DNA of 64,000 bases, taken from the NCBI RefSeq assembly GCF_012927165.1, contig NZ_JABBGA010000022.1:24958-88957 (forward strand). Direction: 5' to 3'. The stretch is from Zoogloea dura (GTDB lineage: Bacteria > Pseudomonadota > Gammaproteobacteria > Burkholderiales > Rhodocyclaceae). The position numbers were made by a program, and so were the translations under genes. The notes under the pieces were generated by a model. The model saw only the letters and a program-made list of their open reading frames with translations. It ran no database searches and had not been told where the DNA came from. Below, in pieces: positions 44,972 through 54,500 of this stretch; position 1 is the stretch's first letter; each line of letters begins with the position of its first letter.

Positions 44972-45918
44972 TCGGCGAAACCCTCACGCTCAAGGTGGCG
45001 GCCCTGGCCGACATCGCCCCCGGCCTGCGCCATGTGCGCCTGGTGGCGGCGGATGGTGGCAAGCTGCCGCCGGCCGCGGCCGGTGCCCACGTGCAGCTGG
45101 CCCTGGCCGGCGCCGCCCGCACCTACCGCAACGCCTATTCCCTGGTCAGCCGGCCGGGGGCCCGCGACGCCTGGGAGATCATCGTGCGGCGGGTGCCCAC
45201 CTCCCGCGGTGGCTCGGCCCACATCCACGAGAGCCTGCAGGTGGGCGACGTGCTGGAGGCCGGCTGGCCCGGCAACCTGTTCGCCCCGGTGCGCACCGCA
45301 CGCCGCCAGTTGATGATCGCCGGCGGCATCGGCATCACGCCCTTCCTGTCCTACCTTGCCGAGTTTGCCTTCAGTGGCGTCGAGCATGCCCTGCACGTGT
45401 GCTGCCGGGAGTCGGAGCAGCACGCCTTCGACCCCTGGCTGGCGGGCCGGTCCGGGGTGTCCTGGTACTGGGATGCGGACGGCCACCGCCTCGACATCCC
45501 GGCCCTGCTGGCCGCTCAGCCGGTCGGCACCCACCTGTACGTGTGCGGCCCGGCTGCCATGAACGACGAGGTGCTGGCCGCCGCCGCGGCCGCCGGCTGG
45601 CCCGACACCCACGTCCATTGCGAGCACTTCGGCTCGGCCTTGTCCGGCGGCGAGGCTTTCCGCGCCTTCTTGGCCCGGTCCGGCGTCGAGGTGGAGGTGG
45701 GCGAGGACGAGAGCCTGCTCGACGCCATCGAGCGGGCCGGCGTGAAGGCGCCGTGCCTGTGCCGGGGCGGCGCCTGCGGGGTGTGCGTGGCGCCGCTGCT
45801 GGAGGGCGAGGCCGAGCACCGCGACCACTTCCTGTCCGCCGAAGAGCGGGCCGCCGGGCGGCTGATCATGCCCTGCGTGTCCCGCGCCCGCGCCGGCCGG
45901 CTGGTGCTGGATCTGTAG
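44968..45918 (+). CDS. PDR/VanB-type reductase subunit of dimethylamine monooxygenase (copy 2)
   Basis: A 316-residue reductase with the same FMN, NAD(P) and C-terminal 2Fe-2S order as copy 1. Motifs include RNAYSLVSRPGARD, GGIGITPFLSYLAEFA, and the iron-sulfur ligands CRGGACGVC with MPCVSRA near the end. ATGA overlap with the preceding gene indicates translational coupling. It is the electron donor for the DUF3445 protein encoded 36 bp downstream. Confidence 0.87.
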   Translation: MIGETLTLKVAALADIAPGLRHVRLVAADGGKLPPAAAGAHVQLALAGAARTYRNAYSLVSRPGARDAWEIIVRRVPTSRGGSAHIHESLQVGDVLEAGWPGNLFAPVRTARRQLMIAGGIGITPFLSYLAEFAFSGVEHALHVCCRESEQHAFDPWLAGRSGVSWYWDADGHRLDIPALLAAQPVGTHLYVCGPAAMNDEVLAAAAAAGWPDTHVHCEHFGSALSGGEAFRAFLARSGVEVEVGEDESLLDAIERAGVKAPCLCRGGACGVCVAPLLEGEAEHRDHFLSAEERAAGRLIMPCVSRARAGRLVLDL

Positions 45919-45954
45919 CCGCCCCTGCAAACAACGAGATTCCTGGAGCCTGTC

Positions 45955-47031
45955 ATGACCATCGCTTTCAAACCTGAAGAGACCTTCCGCGGCGACTACT
46001 CCTACCGCAACAGCGATGCCGCGGTGCTGCGTTTTCCCTTCCCCTTCCCGGAAGACCGCTACATGTACAGCGTCAACATCGAGCCCCATGTGCGCAGCGG
46101 CCCGAGCGACGTGTTCCTGCGGCCCTTTGATGTGGATGAGCACTACATCGCCGAATGCCGCGACAAGGCCATCACCCTGGAGCGCGACCCAGGCCGCTGC
46201 CAGGTGCTGCCGCACATGATGCTGGCCCAGTGGGACACCCTCGAGCTGCTGATGGAGAGCCTGGCGGCGGACTACCCGGCGCTGTTCTCCCTGGTCAAGG
46301 AGGGGGATGACTTCGGCAGCCGCTGGACCTGGACCAACCGCCCGCTGGGCATCGAGCAGAGCTTCACCTTCGGCGACCCTGCGACCCTGCCCTGCGAGCC
46401 CTTCGAGTACATCACCCGCCAGGCCCAGGGCGACTTTGCGATTTGCGACCAGCGCGACAACAACCTCTACATGGACGCCGGCATGGTCACCTCCCAGGCC
46501 GACTGGTCCCTGGAGTTCGACGTTGGCATGAGCTTCATGGAGTGGCACGGCCCGGTGCCCCTGGCCCACCAGACCGGCGTCTTCGAGCGGGCCCTCAAAT
46601 ACCTGCTGATGCTGCGCCTGGGCCAGCCGGTGCGCCGCCTCAACTGGACCATGACGATCAACCCGCGGCTCGACACCTCGCCCGAGAGCTTCCCCGAGTG
46701 GGGGACCGACCGCGCCAGCGTGACCCCGGACAACGCCGGCCACAAGGTGCATCTGCGGGTCGAACTGCAGACCTTGTGGCGGCTGCCGCGCAGCAACGCG
46801 ATCCTCTTCCCGATCCGCTGCTACCTGGCCTCCCTCGACGACCTGGCACGGGTGCCCAAGTGGGGCGCCCGCCTGCACCGGGTGCTCTCGTCGCTGCCCC
46901 CCGAGCTGGTCGAGTACAAGGGCCTGACCCGCTACCTGCCGGCGGCCCTCGAGTGGCTGGCCAGGCACGACGACGGACGCGAACTGCCTGTCGGCACCGA
47001 GGCCGGCATCACCACCTTGGCACCGCGCTGA
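45955..47031 (+). CDS. DUF3445 haem-dependent N-demethylase subunit of a dimethylamine monooxygenase (copy 2)
   Basis: A 358-residue paralogue of 35930-36985, conserved over the whole length (YSYRNSDAAVLRFPFPFPED, YMYSVNIEPHVRSG, RLNWTMTINPRLDTSPESFP). It has a small insertion around residues 118-122 and a different C-terminus. The catalytic haem subunit of the second module. The two copies could differ in substrate (DMA versus another secondary amine) or expression; sequence alone does not decide. Confidence 0.85.
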   Translation: MTIAFKPEETFRGDYSYRNSDAAVLRFPFPFPEDRYMYSVNIEPHVRSGPSDVFLRPFDVDEHYIAECRDKAITLERDPGRCQVLPHMMLAQWDTLELLMESLAADYPALFSLVKEGDDFGSRWTWTNRPLGIEQSFTFGDPATLPCEPFEYITRQAQGDFAICDQRDNNLYMDAGMVTSQADWSLEFDVGMSFMEWHGPVPLAHQTGVFERALKYLLMLRLGQPVRRLNWTMTINPRLDTSPESFPEWGTDRASVTPDNAGHKVHLRVELQTLWRLPRSNAILFPIRCYLASLDDLARVPKWGARLHRVLSSLPPELVEYKGLTRYLPAALEWLARHDDGRELPVGTEAGITTLAPR

Positions 47032-47122
47032 CTGCAACCGTCGGCCTCGGGCCGTCATCCATCACGACAAAAACAGGCGGCACAGCCGCTCGATATCCCA
47101 AAACCCACAGAGGACCGCAAAC

Positions 47123-48502
47123 ATGAACGCAAACACCCAGATGACCCCCGTCGGTATCGGCGCCGAATGGAGCCCCCAATGGCTGCTCAGCGCCGGGCAG
47201 AAGGCCTTGCAGGCCGACCTGATCGCCCTGTGCGAGACCACCCTGCGCCCCAACGCCATCGAGAGCGACAAGGGCTATGTGTATCCGCGCAAGAACTTCG
47301 AAGCCCTGGCCGCCATGGGCCTGCTGAGCCTGACCGTGCCGAAGGAGCTGGGCGGCCGTGGCGAGAGCCATCTGTGTGCCGCCATGGTGGTGGAGACCAT
47401 TGCCCGCTATGGCTGCCCCTCCACCGCCATGTGCTACACCATGCACCTGGGCGCCTGCGCCGCCGCGCTGCTGCGCCACCACGACAACGAGCGCCTCAAG
47501 GACATCCTGCGCCGGGTGGACAAGGACGTGCTGATCGGCACCCTGTCCTACTCCGACCCTGAGACCGGCTCCCACTTCTGGTATCCCATGTCGTCCCGCG
47601 CCGAGCGCACCGACGGCGGCTGGAAGGTCTTCAAGAAGGCCTCGTGGACCACCTCCGGCGGCTTTGCCGACTGGTACATCATCCAGACCACCTCGCCGGA
47701 TTTCGGCGGCGACTACTCCGACCTGTCGTGCTTCCTGGTCACCAAGGACCAGATCAAGGCCGACCCCGCCAACTGGGACGGCCTCGGCATGCGCGGCAAC
47801 CAGTCCGGCCCGATCTCGGTGGATGGCGTCGAGATCGCCCCGGACGCCCTGGTCGGCCCGGTGGGCGATGGCGCCAAGTCCAACGACGAGGTGGTCGACC
47901 CCTTCTTCCTGGTGTGCTCCTCGGCCTGCTGGAACGGCATCTGCCTGGCCGCCATGGACATCACCAAGAACCACACCACCCGCAAGGTGCACAACGACGT
48001 GGGCATGCGCGTTGCCGATTACCCGACCATCCAGGACTATGTGGGCGAGTGCCTGATCGACACCAACGCCAGCCGCAGCTACGTGTACCTGGCCGCCAAG
48101 GCCCTCGACGACCTGACCAACAACTGCGACTGGTCCGCCCACAAGGAAATCTCCCACCTGCCGCGCACCGGCATCCTCAACTGGCTGTGGCAGGTCAAGT
48201 TCTTCTCCTCCAAGAACGTCACCCACGTGGTGGACAAGATGCTCCACGCCTGCGGCGGCACCGGCTACAAGCCGGCCCTGGGCATCGAGCGCCTGCTGCG
48301 CGATGGCAAGGCCGGCTGGGTGATGGGCCCCACCAACGAAGTGCTGCGCCAGTTTGTCGGCAAGGCTGCGCTGCTCGGCTTCGAAGTGCTCGATTACTGG
48401 AACCAGGCGGTCAATCAGCGCGTCCTCAACAATGAGCTGAAGAAAATGAGCAAGGAAGAAAAGGCGGCCTTCGCCACCAAGCTCCTCGCCGAGGCACAGT
48501 AA
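47123..48502 (+). CDS. Acyl-CoA-dehydrogenase-fold flavoprotein, probable two-component monooxygenase
   Basis: A 459-residue protein with the ACAD layout: N-terminal helical domain, beta domain (about 140-260) and C-terminal helical domain. In medium-chain ACADs the catalytic Glu lies in GGNGFNTEYP; here the matching stretch is GGTGYKPALGIERLLRDGK, with Ala385 at that position. Some ACADs carry the base elsewhere, so this is suggestive. The next gene encodes a flavin reductase, and then comes tdm, so an ACAD-fold flavin monooxygenase (the DszC/HpaB/nitrososynthase type) acting on an amine is more likely than beta-oxidation. Confidence 0.7.
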   Translation: MNANTQMTPVGIGAEWSPQWLLSAGQKALQADLIALCETTLRPNAIESDKGYVYPRKNFEALAAMGLLSLTVPKELGGRGESHLCAAMVVETIARYGCPSTAMCYTMHLGACAAALLRHHDNERLKDILRRVDKDVLIGTLSYSDPETGSHFWYPMSSRAERTDGGWKVFKKASWTTSGGFADWYIIQTTSPDFGGDYSDLSCFLVTKDQIKADPANWDGLGMRGNQSGPISVDGVEIAPDALVGPVGDGAKSNDEVVDPFFLVCSSACWNGICLAAMDITKNHTTRKVHNDVGMRVADYPTIQDYVGECLIDTNASRSYVYLAAKALDDLTNNCDWSAHKEISHLPRTGILNWLWQVKFFSSKNVTHVVDKMLHACGGTGYKPALGIERLLRDGKAGWVMGPTNEVLRQFVGKAALLGFEVLDYWNQAVNQRVLNNELKKMSKEEKAAFATKLLAEAQ

Positions 48503-48567
48503 GCACGCCACATCGCCGGCGCCGGTGCATTGCGCAGCGACGCCGGCCGAGACATTCAGGAGGCCCC

Positions 48568-49083
48568 ATGCCCACGTCAAATCATCATTCCGCGCCCTTC
48601 GACGGGCGCCTGTTCCGCCGGGTGCTCGGCCTCTTTCCGACCGGTGTCACGGTTGTCACCACCTGGGACGAAGCGGGCCGGCCGGTGGGGGCCACGGTGA
48701 GTTCCTTCAATTCCGTTTCCCTCGACCCGCCGCTGGTGCTGTTCAGCCTGGCCAAGAACATGGCCTGCTGCGAGGCCTTCGCGGCGGGCGGACCGATCGC
48801 CATCCACATCCTGGGCGACGAGCAGGAGGGCCTGTCCAACCGCTTTGCCCGGGGGGGCGCCGACAAATGGGCCGGCCTCACCTACGGGGCTGCCGAGCAC
48901 GGCGCCCCCTTGCTGGAGGGCGCCCTCGCCACCTTCGAGTGCCGCCCCTATGCCCAATACCCGGGCGGCGATCACATCATCTTCGTGGCCGAGGTGAGCC
49001 GCCTGCGCTTCCGCGAGGGCGAACCGCTGGTCTTCTGTGCCGGCAGCTATCGCCGGCTGGCCGAGAGGGAGGTCTGCGCGTGA
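48568..49083 (+). CDS. Flavin reductase (HpaC/DIM6-NTAB family)
   Basis: A 171-residue flavin reductase. The family core is seen in FPTGVTVVTTWDEAGRPVGA, then TVSSFNSVSLDPPLVLFSLA and AIHILGDEQEGLSNRFA, the FMN-binding split-barrel signature. Such proteins supply reduced FMN or FAD to two-component monooxygenases. It sits 65 bp after the ACAD-fold gene, and its stop overlaps the GTG start of the Tdm-like gene, so all three are likely one functional unit. Confidence 0.88.
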   Translation: MPTSNHHSAPFDGRLFRRVLGLFPTGVTVVTTWDEAGRPVGATVSSFNSVSLDPPLVLFSLAKNMACCEAFAAGGPIAIHILGDEQEGLSNRFARGGADKWAGLTYGAAEHGAPLLEGALATFECRPYAQYPGGDHIIFVAEVSRLRFREGEPLVFCAGSYRRLAEREVCA

Positions 49084-50984
49084 ACGACTTCGTGCAGCCA
49101 CCGGGCAGCGAACTGGAAGGCGACCCCTTCCTCCTCGCCGCCGAATCCGCGGCAGCCGCGGTCCAGGCCTTTCCCGAGCCGCTGGCGGTGGTCCGCGTGC
49201 AGGCCGCCACCGCCAGGGCCTTTCATGTGAAGGCCGGCCAGTACATCCAGGTGATCGACGTGGACGGCCGGCAGTGTTCCGACCTGCTGGCCTTCGACGC
49301 GGCAGCCCTCGAGGCCGGCGAGGAGTGGGGCCTCGACCCCACCGTGACGCGCACCCTGGCAGGCGCCGCCTACCCCCGGCCGGGCCTGCACGCCAAGTAC
49401 TTCGACGCGCGCATGCAGCCGCTGCTCGAAACCGTGCAGGACACCGTCGGCCGTCACGACGCCTTCGCCCTGGCGTGCACCGCCAAGTACTACGAAGACG
49501 CCGGCTTTCCCGGCCACGCCAACTGCAGCGACAATTTCAACGCGGCGCTGGCGGGCTTCGGCATCCGCCCGCGGGCCGGCTGGCCGGCGATCAACTTCTT
49601 CTACAACACCTTCATCCAGCCCTGTGGCAGCCTGGGCTTTGCCGAACCTTGGTCGAAGCCCGGCGACTACGTGCTGCTGCGCGCCATGAAGGATCTGGTG
49701 GTAGCGGTCTCGTCCTGTGCCGACGACATCGATCCGGCCAACGCCTGGCAACCCACCGACATCGAAGCGCGCGTCTATGACGCCGCCCACTCCTTCCCCC
49801 GCGCGATGGCCCACCGCATGACGCCCGATTCCCCCGCCCGCCTGACCCGCCAGACCGGCTTTGCGCCGGTCACCGAAACCCTGACCCGCGACTTCATCGA
49901 CTACAAGGGCTTCTGGCTGCCGAAGAGCTTCGTCGGCCACGGCCCCCTGGCCGAGTACTGGGCCTGCCGCGAAAAAGTGGCGGTGATGGACTTGTCGGCC
50001 CTGCGCAAATTCGACGTGACCGGCCCCGACGCCGAGGCCCTGCTGCAGAAAGTGCAGACCCGTGACCTGCGCAAGCTGGCGGTGGGGCAGGTGGTGTACA
50101 CGGCGGTGTGCCATGCCCACGGCGGCATGATGGATGACGGTACGGTGTTCCGCCTGGGCCGCGACGTCTTCCGCTTTGTCTGCGGCGAAGACACCACCGG
50201 CCTGTGGCTGAGGGAGCAGGCCGCGGCCGGGGACTTCAAGGTGCATGTCCGCGATGCCACCGACGCCCTGCACAACCTGGCCGTGCAAGGGCCGCGCAGC
50301 CGCGAGCTGTTGCAGAAGATCCTGTGGACCGCACCGGTGCAGCCCGCCATCACCGAACTGGGCTGGTTCCGCTTCACCGCGGCGCGCCTCGGCGGCCCCA
50401 CCGGCATCCCGGTGGTGGTGTCGCGCACCGGCTATACCGGCGAGCTGGGCTTCGAGCTGTGGTGCGCCCCCAAGGACGGCCCGGCCGTGTGGGCAGCGGT
50501 GATGGAGGCCGGCGCGCCGCTGGGCATCGTGCCGCTGGGCTTCGAGGCCCTCGACATGCTGCGCATCGAGGCCGGCCTGGCCTTCGCGGGCCAGGAGTTT
50601 TGCGACCAGACCGACCCCTTCGAGGCCGGCATCGGCTTCACCGTGGCCCTCTCCAAACCCGAGGACTTCATCGGCAAGGCGGCCCTGGAGGAGCGCAAGG
50701 CCCACCCCCGCCGCAAACTCGTCGGCCTCGCCATCCGCGGCAACGAAGCGGCCAGCCACGGCGACGGCGTGTACCTTGGACGGGCCAAGGTCGGCGAGAT
50801 CACCAGCGCCGTGCGCTCCCCGGTGCTCGACGCCCAGATCGCCCTGGCACGGGTGGACGTGGCTTACTCGACGCTTGAGACTGCGCTGCAGATCGGGCAG
50901 CTGGACGGGCATCGCAAGCGGCTGGATGCGACGGTGGTGGCGTTTCCACACTACGACCCGACGAAGGCGAGGGTACGAGCCTAG
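49080..50984 (+). CDS. tdm: Trimethylamine N-oxide demethylase (Tdm)-like DUF1989-GcvT fusion
   Basis: A 634-residue fusion. Residues ~35-215 are a DUF1989 domain with Cys/His candidates in VDGRQCSDLLAF (Cys66), PGHANCSDNF (His146, Cys149), QPCGS (Cys182) and VSSCADDIDPAN (Cys213). Residues ~265-634 are a GcvT-type folate domain (GQVVYTAVCHAHGGMMDDGT; RTGYTGELGFELW). This order is that of Methylocella Tdm, a metal-dependent enzyme splitting TMAO to DMA and formaldehyde. GTG start, chosen because it overlaps the flavin reductase stop. The formaldehyde would be channelled to tetrahydrofolate. Confidence 0.78.
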   Translation: MNDFVQPPGSELEGDPFLLAAESAAAAVQAFPEPLAVVRVQAATARAFHVKAGQYIQVIDVDGRQCSDLLAFDAAALEAGEEWGLDPTVTRTLAGAAYPRPGLHAKYFDARMQPLLETVQDTVGRHDAFALACTAKYYEDAGFPGHANCSDNFNAALAGFGIRPRAGWPAINFFYNTFIQPCGSLGFAEPWSKPGDYVLLRAMKDLVVAVSSCADDIDPANAWQPTDIEARVYDAAHSFPRAMAHRMTPDSPARLTRQTGFAPVTETLTRDFIDYKGFWLPKSFVGHGPLAEYWACREKVAVMDLSALRKFDVTGPDAEALLQKVQTRDLRKLAVGQVVYTAVCHAHGGMMDDGTVFRLGRDVFRFVCGEDTTGLWLREQAAAGDFKVHVRDATDALHNLAVQGPRSRELLQKILWTAPVQPAITELGWFRFTAARLGGPTGIPVVVSRTGYTGELGFELWCAPKDGPAVWAAVMEAGAPLGIVPLGFEALDMLRIEAGLAFAGQEFCDQTDPFEAGIGFTVALSKPEDFIGKAALEERKAHPRRKLVGLAIRGNEAASHGDGVYLGRAKVGEITSAVRSPVLDAQIALARVDVAYSTLETALQIGQLDGHRKRLDATVVAFPHYDPTKARVRA

Positions 50985-51088
50985 ATGCATTGGCCGGCTG
51001 GGGAGGGGCCGCTCACTTCACCTCCATCAAGGCGCCGATCCGGCATCCGCGGGTATAAGTAAGCCCGCCTGCCACCCGGGAGCCTTGA

Positions 51089-51526
51089 ATGAACACCCCC
51101 ACCCAAACCCTCCGCGTCGTGTTTGCTGCGAGCGCCCTTGCGAGCTCCGTCATCCTGGTGCTCTTCGTGCGCGGCAGGGCGGAATGGACGGACGCGTTCT
51201 GGCTGCAGCTCCTGGGGGCGTCCCTGGCCCTGTGTGCCGCCATCTGTTTTGTCGTGTTCCGCGGGGGAAGGCTGCGGCTGGCCGCCGTGCCGCTGTGGCC
51301 CTTTGCTTGCCTGTTCCTGCGCCAGCTTGCTCTGGTCTATGCGGCTTCGGCCATCGCCATCACGGCCGCTGCGCTGGTGATCATCTATGCGATCACGCGC
51401 TCGGGGCCGAACGCGCTGGCCTTGGCCGTCCTCGCGGGGCTGTGGCTTTCGCTGTGGCTGGCCCCCGCCATGGCGTCCTGCACGACCTGGCGTGCGCTGC
51501 AGAGGGTGAAAACTGACGGTGCCTGA
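51089..51526 (+). CDS. Uncharacterised four-helix membrane protein
   Basis: A 145-residue protein with four predicted TM helices (VVFAASALASSVILVLF, LLGASLALCAAICFVVF, AASAIAITAAALVIIYAI and ALAVLAGLWLSLWLAPAMAS). No family is recognised. It follows tdm by about 100 bp in the same direction, and a convergent GGDEF/EAL gene lies beyond. It could be part of the operon, but there is no evidence of a role in amine metabolism. Confidence 0.55.
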   Translation: MNTPTQTLRVVFAASALASSVILVLFVRGRAEWTDAFWLQLLGASLALCAAICFVVFRGGRLRLAAVPLWPFACLFLRQLALVYAASAIAITAAALVIIYAITRSGPNALALAVLAGLWLSLWLAPAMASCTTWRALQRVKTDGA

Positions 51527-51547
51527 ACGGCTTCGCCCGGGGCTGCT

Positions 51548-54500
51548 TCAGTCCCTCTCGTCCGACTCCGGCTCCCACTCCTCGGCGAAGATCTCGAAGG
51601 CCTCGCGGGTCAGCGGGGGGCTGAACAGGTAGCCCTGGTAGGCGGGGCAGCCCAGCCCGGCCAGGAGGTTGCGCTGCAGGGGGGTCTCGACGCCCTCGGC
51701 GATGACGCTGAGGCCCAGGTTGCGGGCCAGGGCGACGATGCTGCGGGCGATCACCGCGTCGTTGGGGTGGACGTCCAGGTCGCGCACGAAAGATTGGTCG
51801 ATCTTGAGCTGGTCGAGGGGCAGGTGCTGCAGGTAGGCGAGGGACGAGTAGCCGGTGCCGAAATCGTCGAGGGCGAAGCTGATGCCGCGGGCGCGCAGGG
51901 CGGTCATCTTGGCGACGACGTCTTCCAGGTCGTCGAGCAGCAGGCTCTCGGTGAGCTCCAACTTGAGCTTGCGCGGGTCGGCGCCGCTGCTGTCGAGAAC
52001 CGCGCAGACCTGTTCGACGAAGTCCGGCTGGCGGAACTGGCGGACGCTGACGTTGACGGCGATCACCAGGTGGGCGCGGGTTGGCACGCTTGACCACCTG
52101 GTCAGTTGGCGGCAGGCGGTTTCCAGCACCCACAGGCCCAGCGGGTGGATCAGGTGGGTCTCCTCGGCCAGCGGGATGAAGCTGGCCGGGGTCACCAGGC
52201 CCAGGCGCGGATGCTGCCAGCGCACCAGGGCTTCGGCGCCGATGATGGCGCCGTGTTCGTTGACCTGGGGCTGGTAGTAGAGGCGCAGCTCCTGCTGCTG
52301 CAGGGCGATGCGCAACTCCTTTTCGAGGGCGGCGCGGGCGCTGACCGCGGCCTGCATCTCCGGGTCGAAGAAGCGCATGGTGTTGCGGCCGGCGGCCTTG
52401 GCGCTGTAGAGGGCCAGGTCGGCCCGTTTCATCAGTTCGTCGCTCTCCCCTTCGTGGTCGGCGAACAGGGTGATGCCGATGCTCGGCGTGCAGTGATAGT
52501 CGTGGCCGGCCAGGTCGTAGGGAATGTTGAGGGTGGCGAGGATCTTGTCGCCGACGATGCGGGCCTGGGTGCCTGCGTCGGCCGCGGCCGGGTGGAGGTC
52601 GTCGAGGAGCACCACGAATTCGTCGCCGCCGAGGCGCGCCACCGTATCGCCTTCGCGGATGCAGCCGGTCAGGCGATCGGCGACTTTCTGCAGCAGGAGG
52701 TCGCCCATGTCGTGGCCGAAGGTGTCGTTGAGGGTCTTGAAATTGTCCAGGTCGATGAACAGCAGGGCACCGTGGCGCTTGCTGCGGGCTACCGTGGCCA
52801 GGGTGTGGCGCAGCCGGTCGAGGAGCAGGCGGCGGTTGGGCAGCTGGGTCAGGGGGTCGTAGAAGGCGAGGTTGCGGATCTCGCTCTCGGCCTCCTTGCG
52901 TTCGGTGATGTCGGTGAGTGAGGCCACGTAGTGGCTGGGATTGCCTTCACCGTCGAGGACGGTGCTGATGGTCATCCACTCGGGGTAGATCTCGCCGTTC
53001 TTGCGGCGGTTCCAGATCTCCCCCTGCCAGGCGCCGGTGCTGTGCAGGCTTGCATACATGGATGCGTAGAAGTCGCGGTCGTGGTGGCCTGAGCGGAGCA
53101 GGCGCGGAGTTTGCCCGACCGCCTCGGCCTCGGAGTAGCCGGTGATCTTGGTGAAGGCGCGATTGACCCGCAGGATGGTGTTGCTGGCGTCGGTGATGAG
53201 CATGCCTTCCTGGGATTCGAAGGCGATGGCGGCGATCCGCAGGTCGATCTCGGTACGCATGTGCGCGGTGATGTCGCGGCTGATGCCGAACAGGCCGGTG
53301 ACCTTGCCCGTTTCATCGACGATGGGCCATTTGCATGTATTGATCCAGCCGCGCCGCCCGGTGCTGTCGTAGTAGGGGTCGGTCTTGTCGATCAGTGGCG
53401 TACCGTCCCGGATGATGGCGATCTCCTCGCCGTGGTAGATCGGGCCGGTGTCCGGCGGGAACACCTCCAGGGTGTGCTTGCCGGTCAGGTCGCGCCAGCT
53501 GCGGTGGCCGGTGATGTCGGCGAGGACCTGGCTGCAGAAGCGGAAGCGGCTGTCGGTGTCCTTGAAATAGATGAAGTCGGTGGTGTTCTCCAGGAAGCTC
53601 ACGAAGTCCCGGTTGAGCTCGTCGCGTTCGGCCTCGATGCGGCGGCGTTCAGTGATGTCGGTGAGGGTGCCCACGTAGTGGGTGGGGCGGCCCTCGTCGT
53701 CACGCGCCGCGGTGATGGTCAGGAAGTGGGGGTGGATGCTGCCGTCCTTGTGACGGTTCAGGATCTCTCCGGCCCACACCCCGTTGAGGGCCAGGTGCTG
53801 GCGGATGGCCGTGTAGAAGCTGCTGTCGTGGAGCCCCGACTTCATGAAGTTCATGCTGCCGCCCACCACGTCGGCGGCCGTGAAGCCGGTGATGGTGGTG
53901 AAGGCCGTATTGATCCGCAGCACCGTGTAGTCGGCGTCGGTGACGACCATCCCTTCCTGGGATTCGAAGGCAATGGCGGCGATGCGCAGGCGCGCCTGGT
54001 CGGCCTCCCGCTCCCGGGCGAGGCGCTCGAAGCGGATGAAATACAGTCCGCTCAGAGTGAGGGCGGCGAGTAGCACGGCGCCGACGATGGCCGCCGAGCG
54101 GCGGGCTTCTTCGCGCCAGCCATCCAGCACCTTCTCCTTGTCGAGGCGCACGACCAGCACCAGCGGGTAGGCGCGGGAGGCTCGGTAGGCGGTGAGGGTG
54201 GAGCGCCCGTCGGGCTGCCGTTCCTCGAAGCTGCCGATCTCCGAAGTGGAGAGGCGCGCCACGACTTCCTGGCCGGGGCCGGAGAGACCCGGCCGGGCTT
54301 GTTCGTCGGTGCTGAGCAGCAGGAGTCCGTCGTAGCGGAGCAGGTCCACCGTGCCCCGGTGCGGATCCACGTGGGCGCTGTAGAAGTTGAGGAAGTAGTC
54401 GGCATTGACCGAGGCCGCAGCGCTCATCCAGCTGTCGCCGGGCAGGCGGACGTCGCGGAGCACCGGGATGAAGCCGGACAGCGGCGCGCTGCCGCCGGGC

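Noticed and set aside
47123..48502. Ordinary acyl-CoA dehydrogenase of beta-oxidation
   Set aside because: Ala at the usual Glu position, adjoining flavin reductase and tdm, and no other beta-oxidation genes nearby make this less likely, though it is not excluded.
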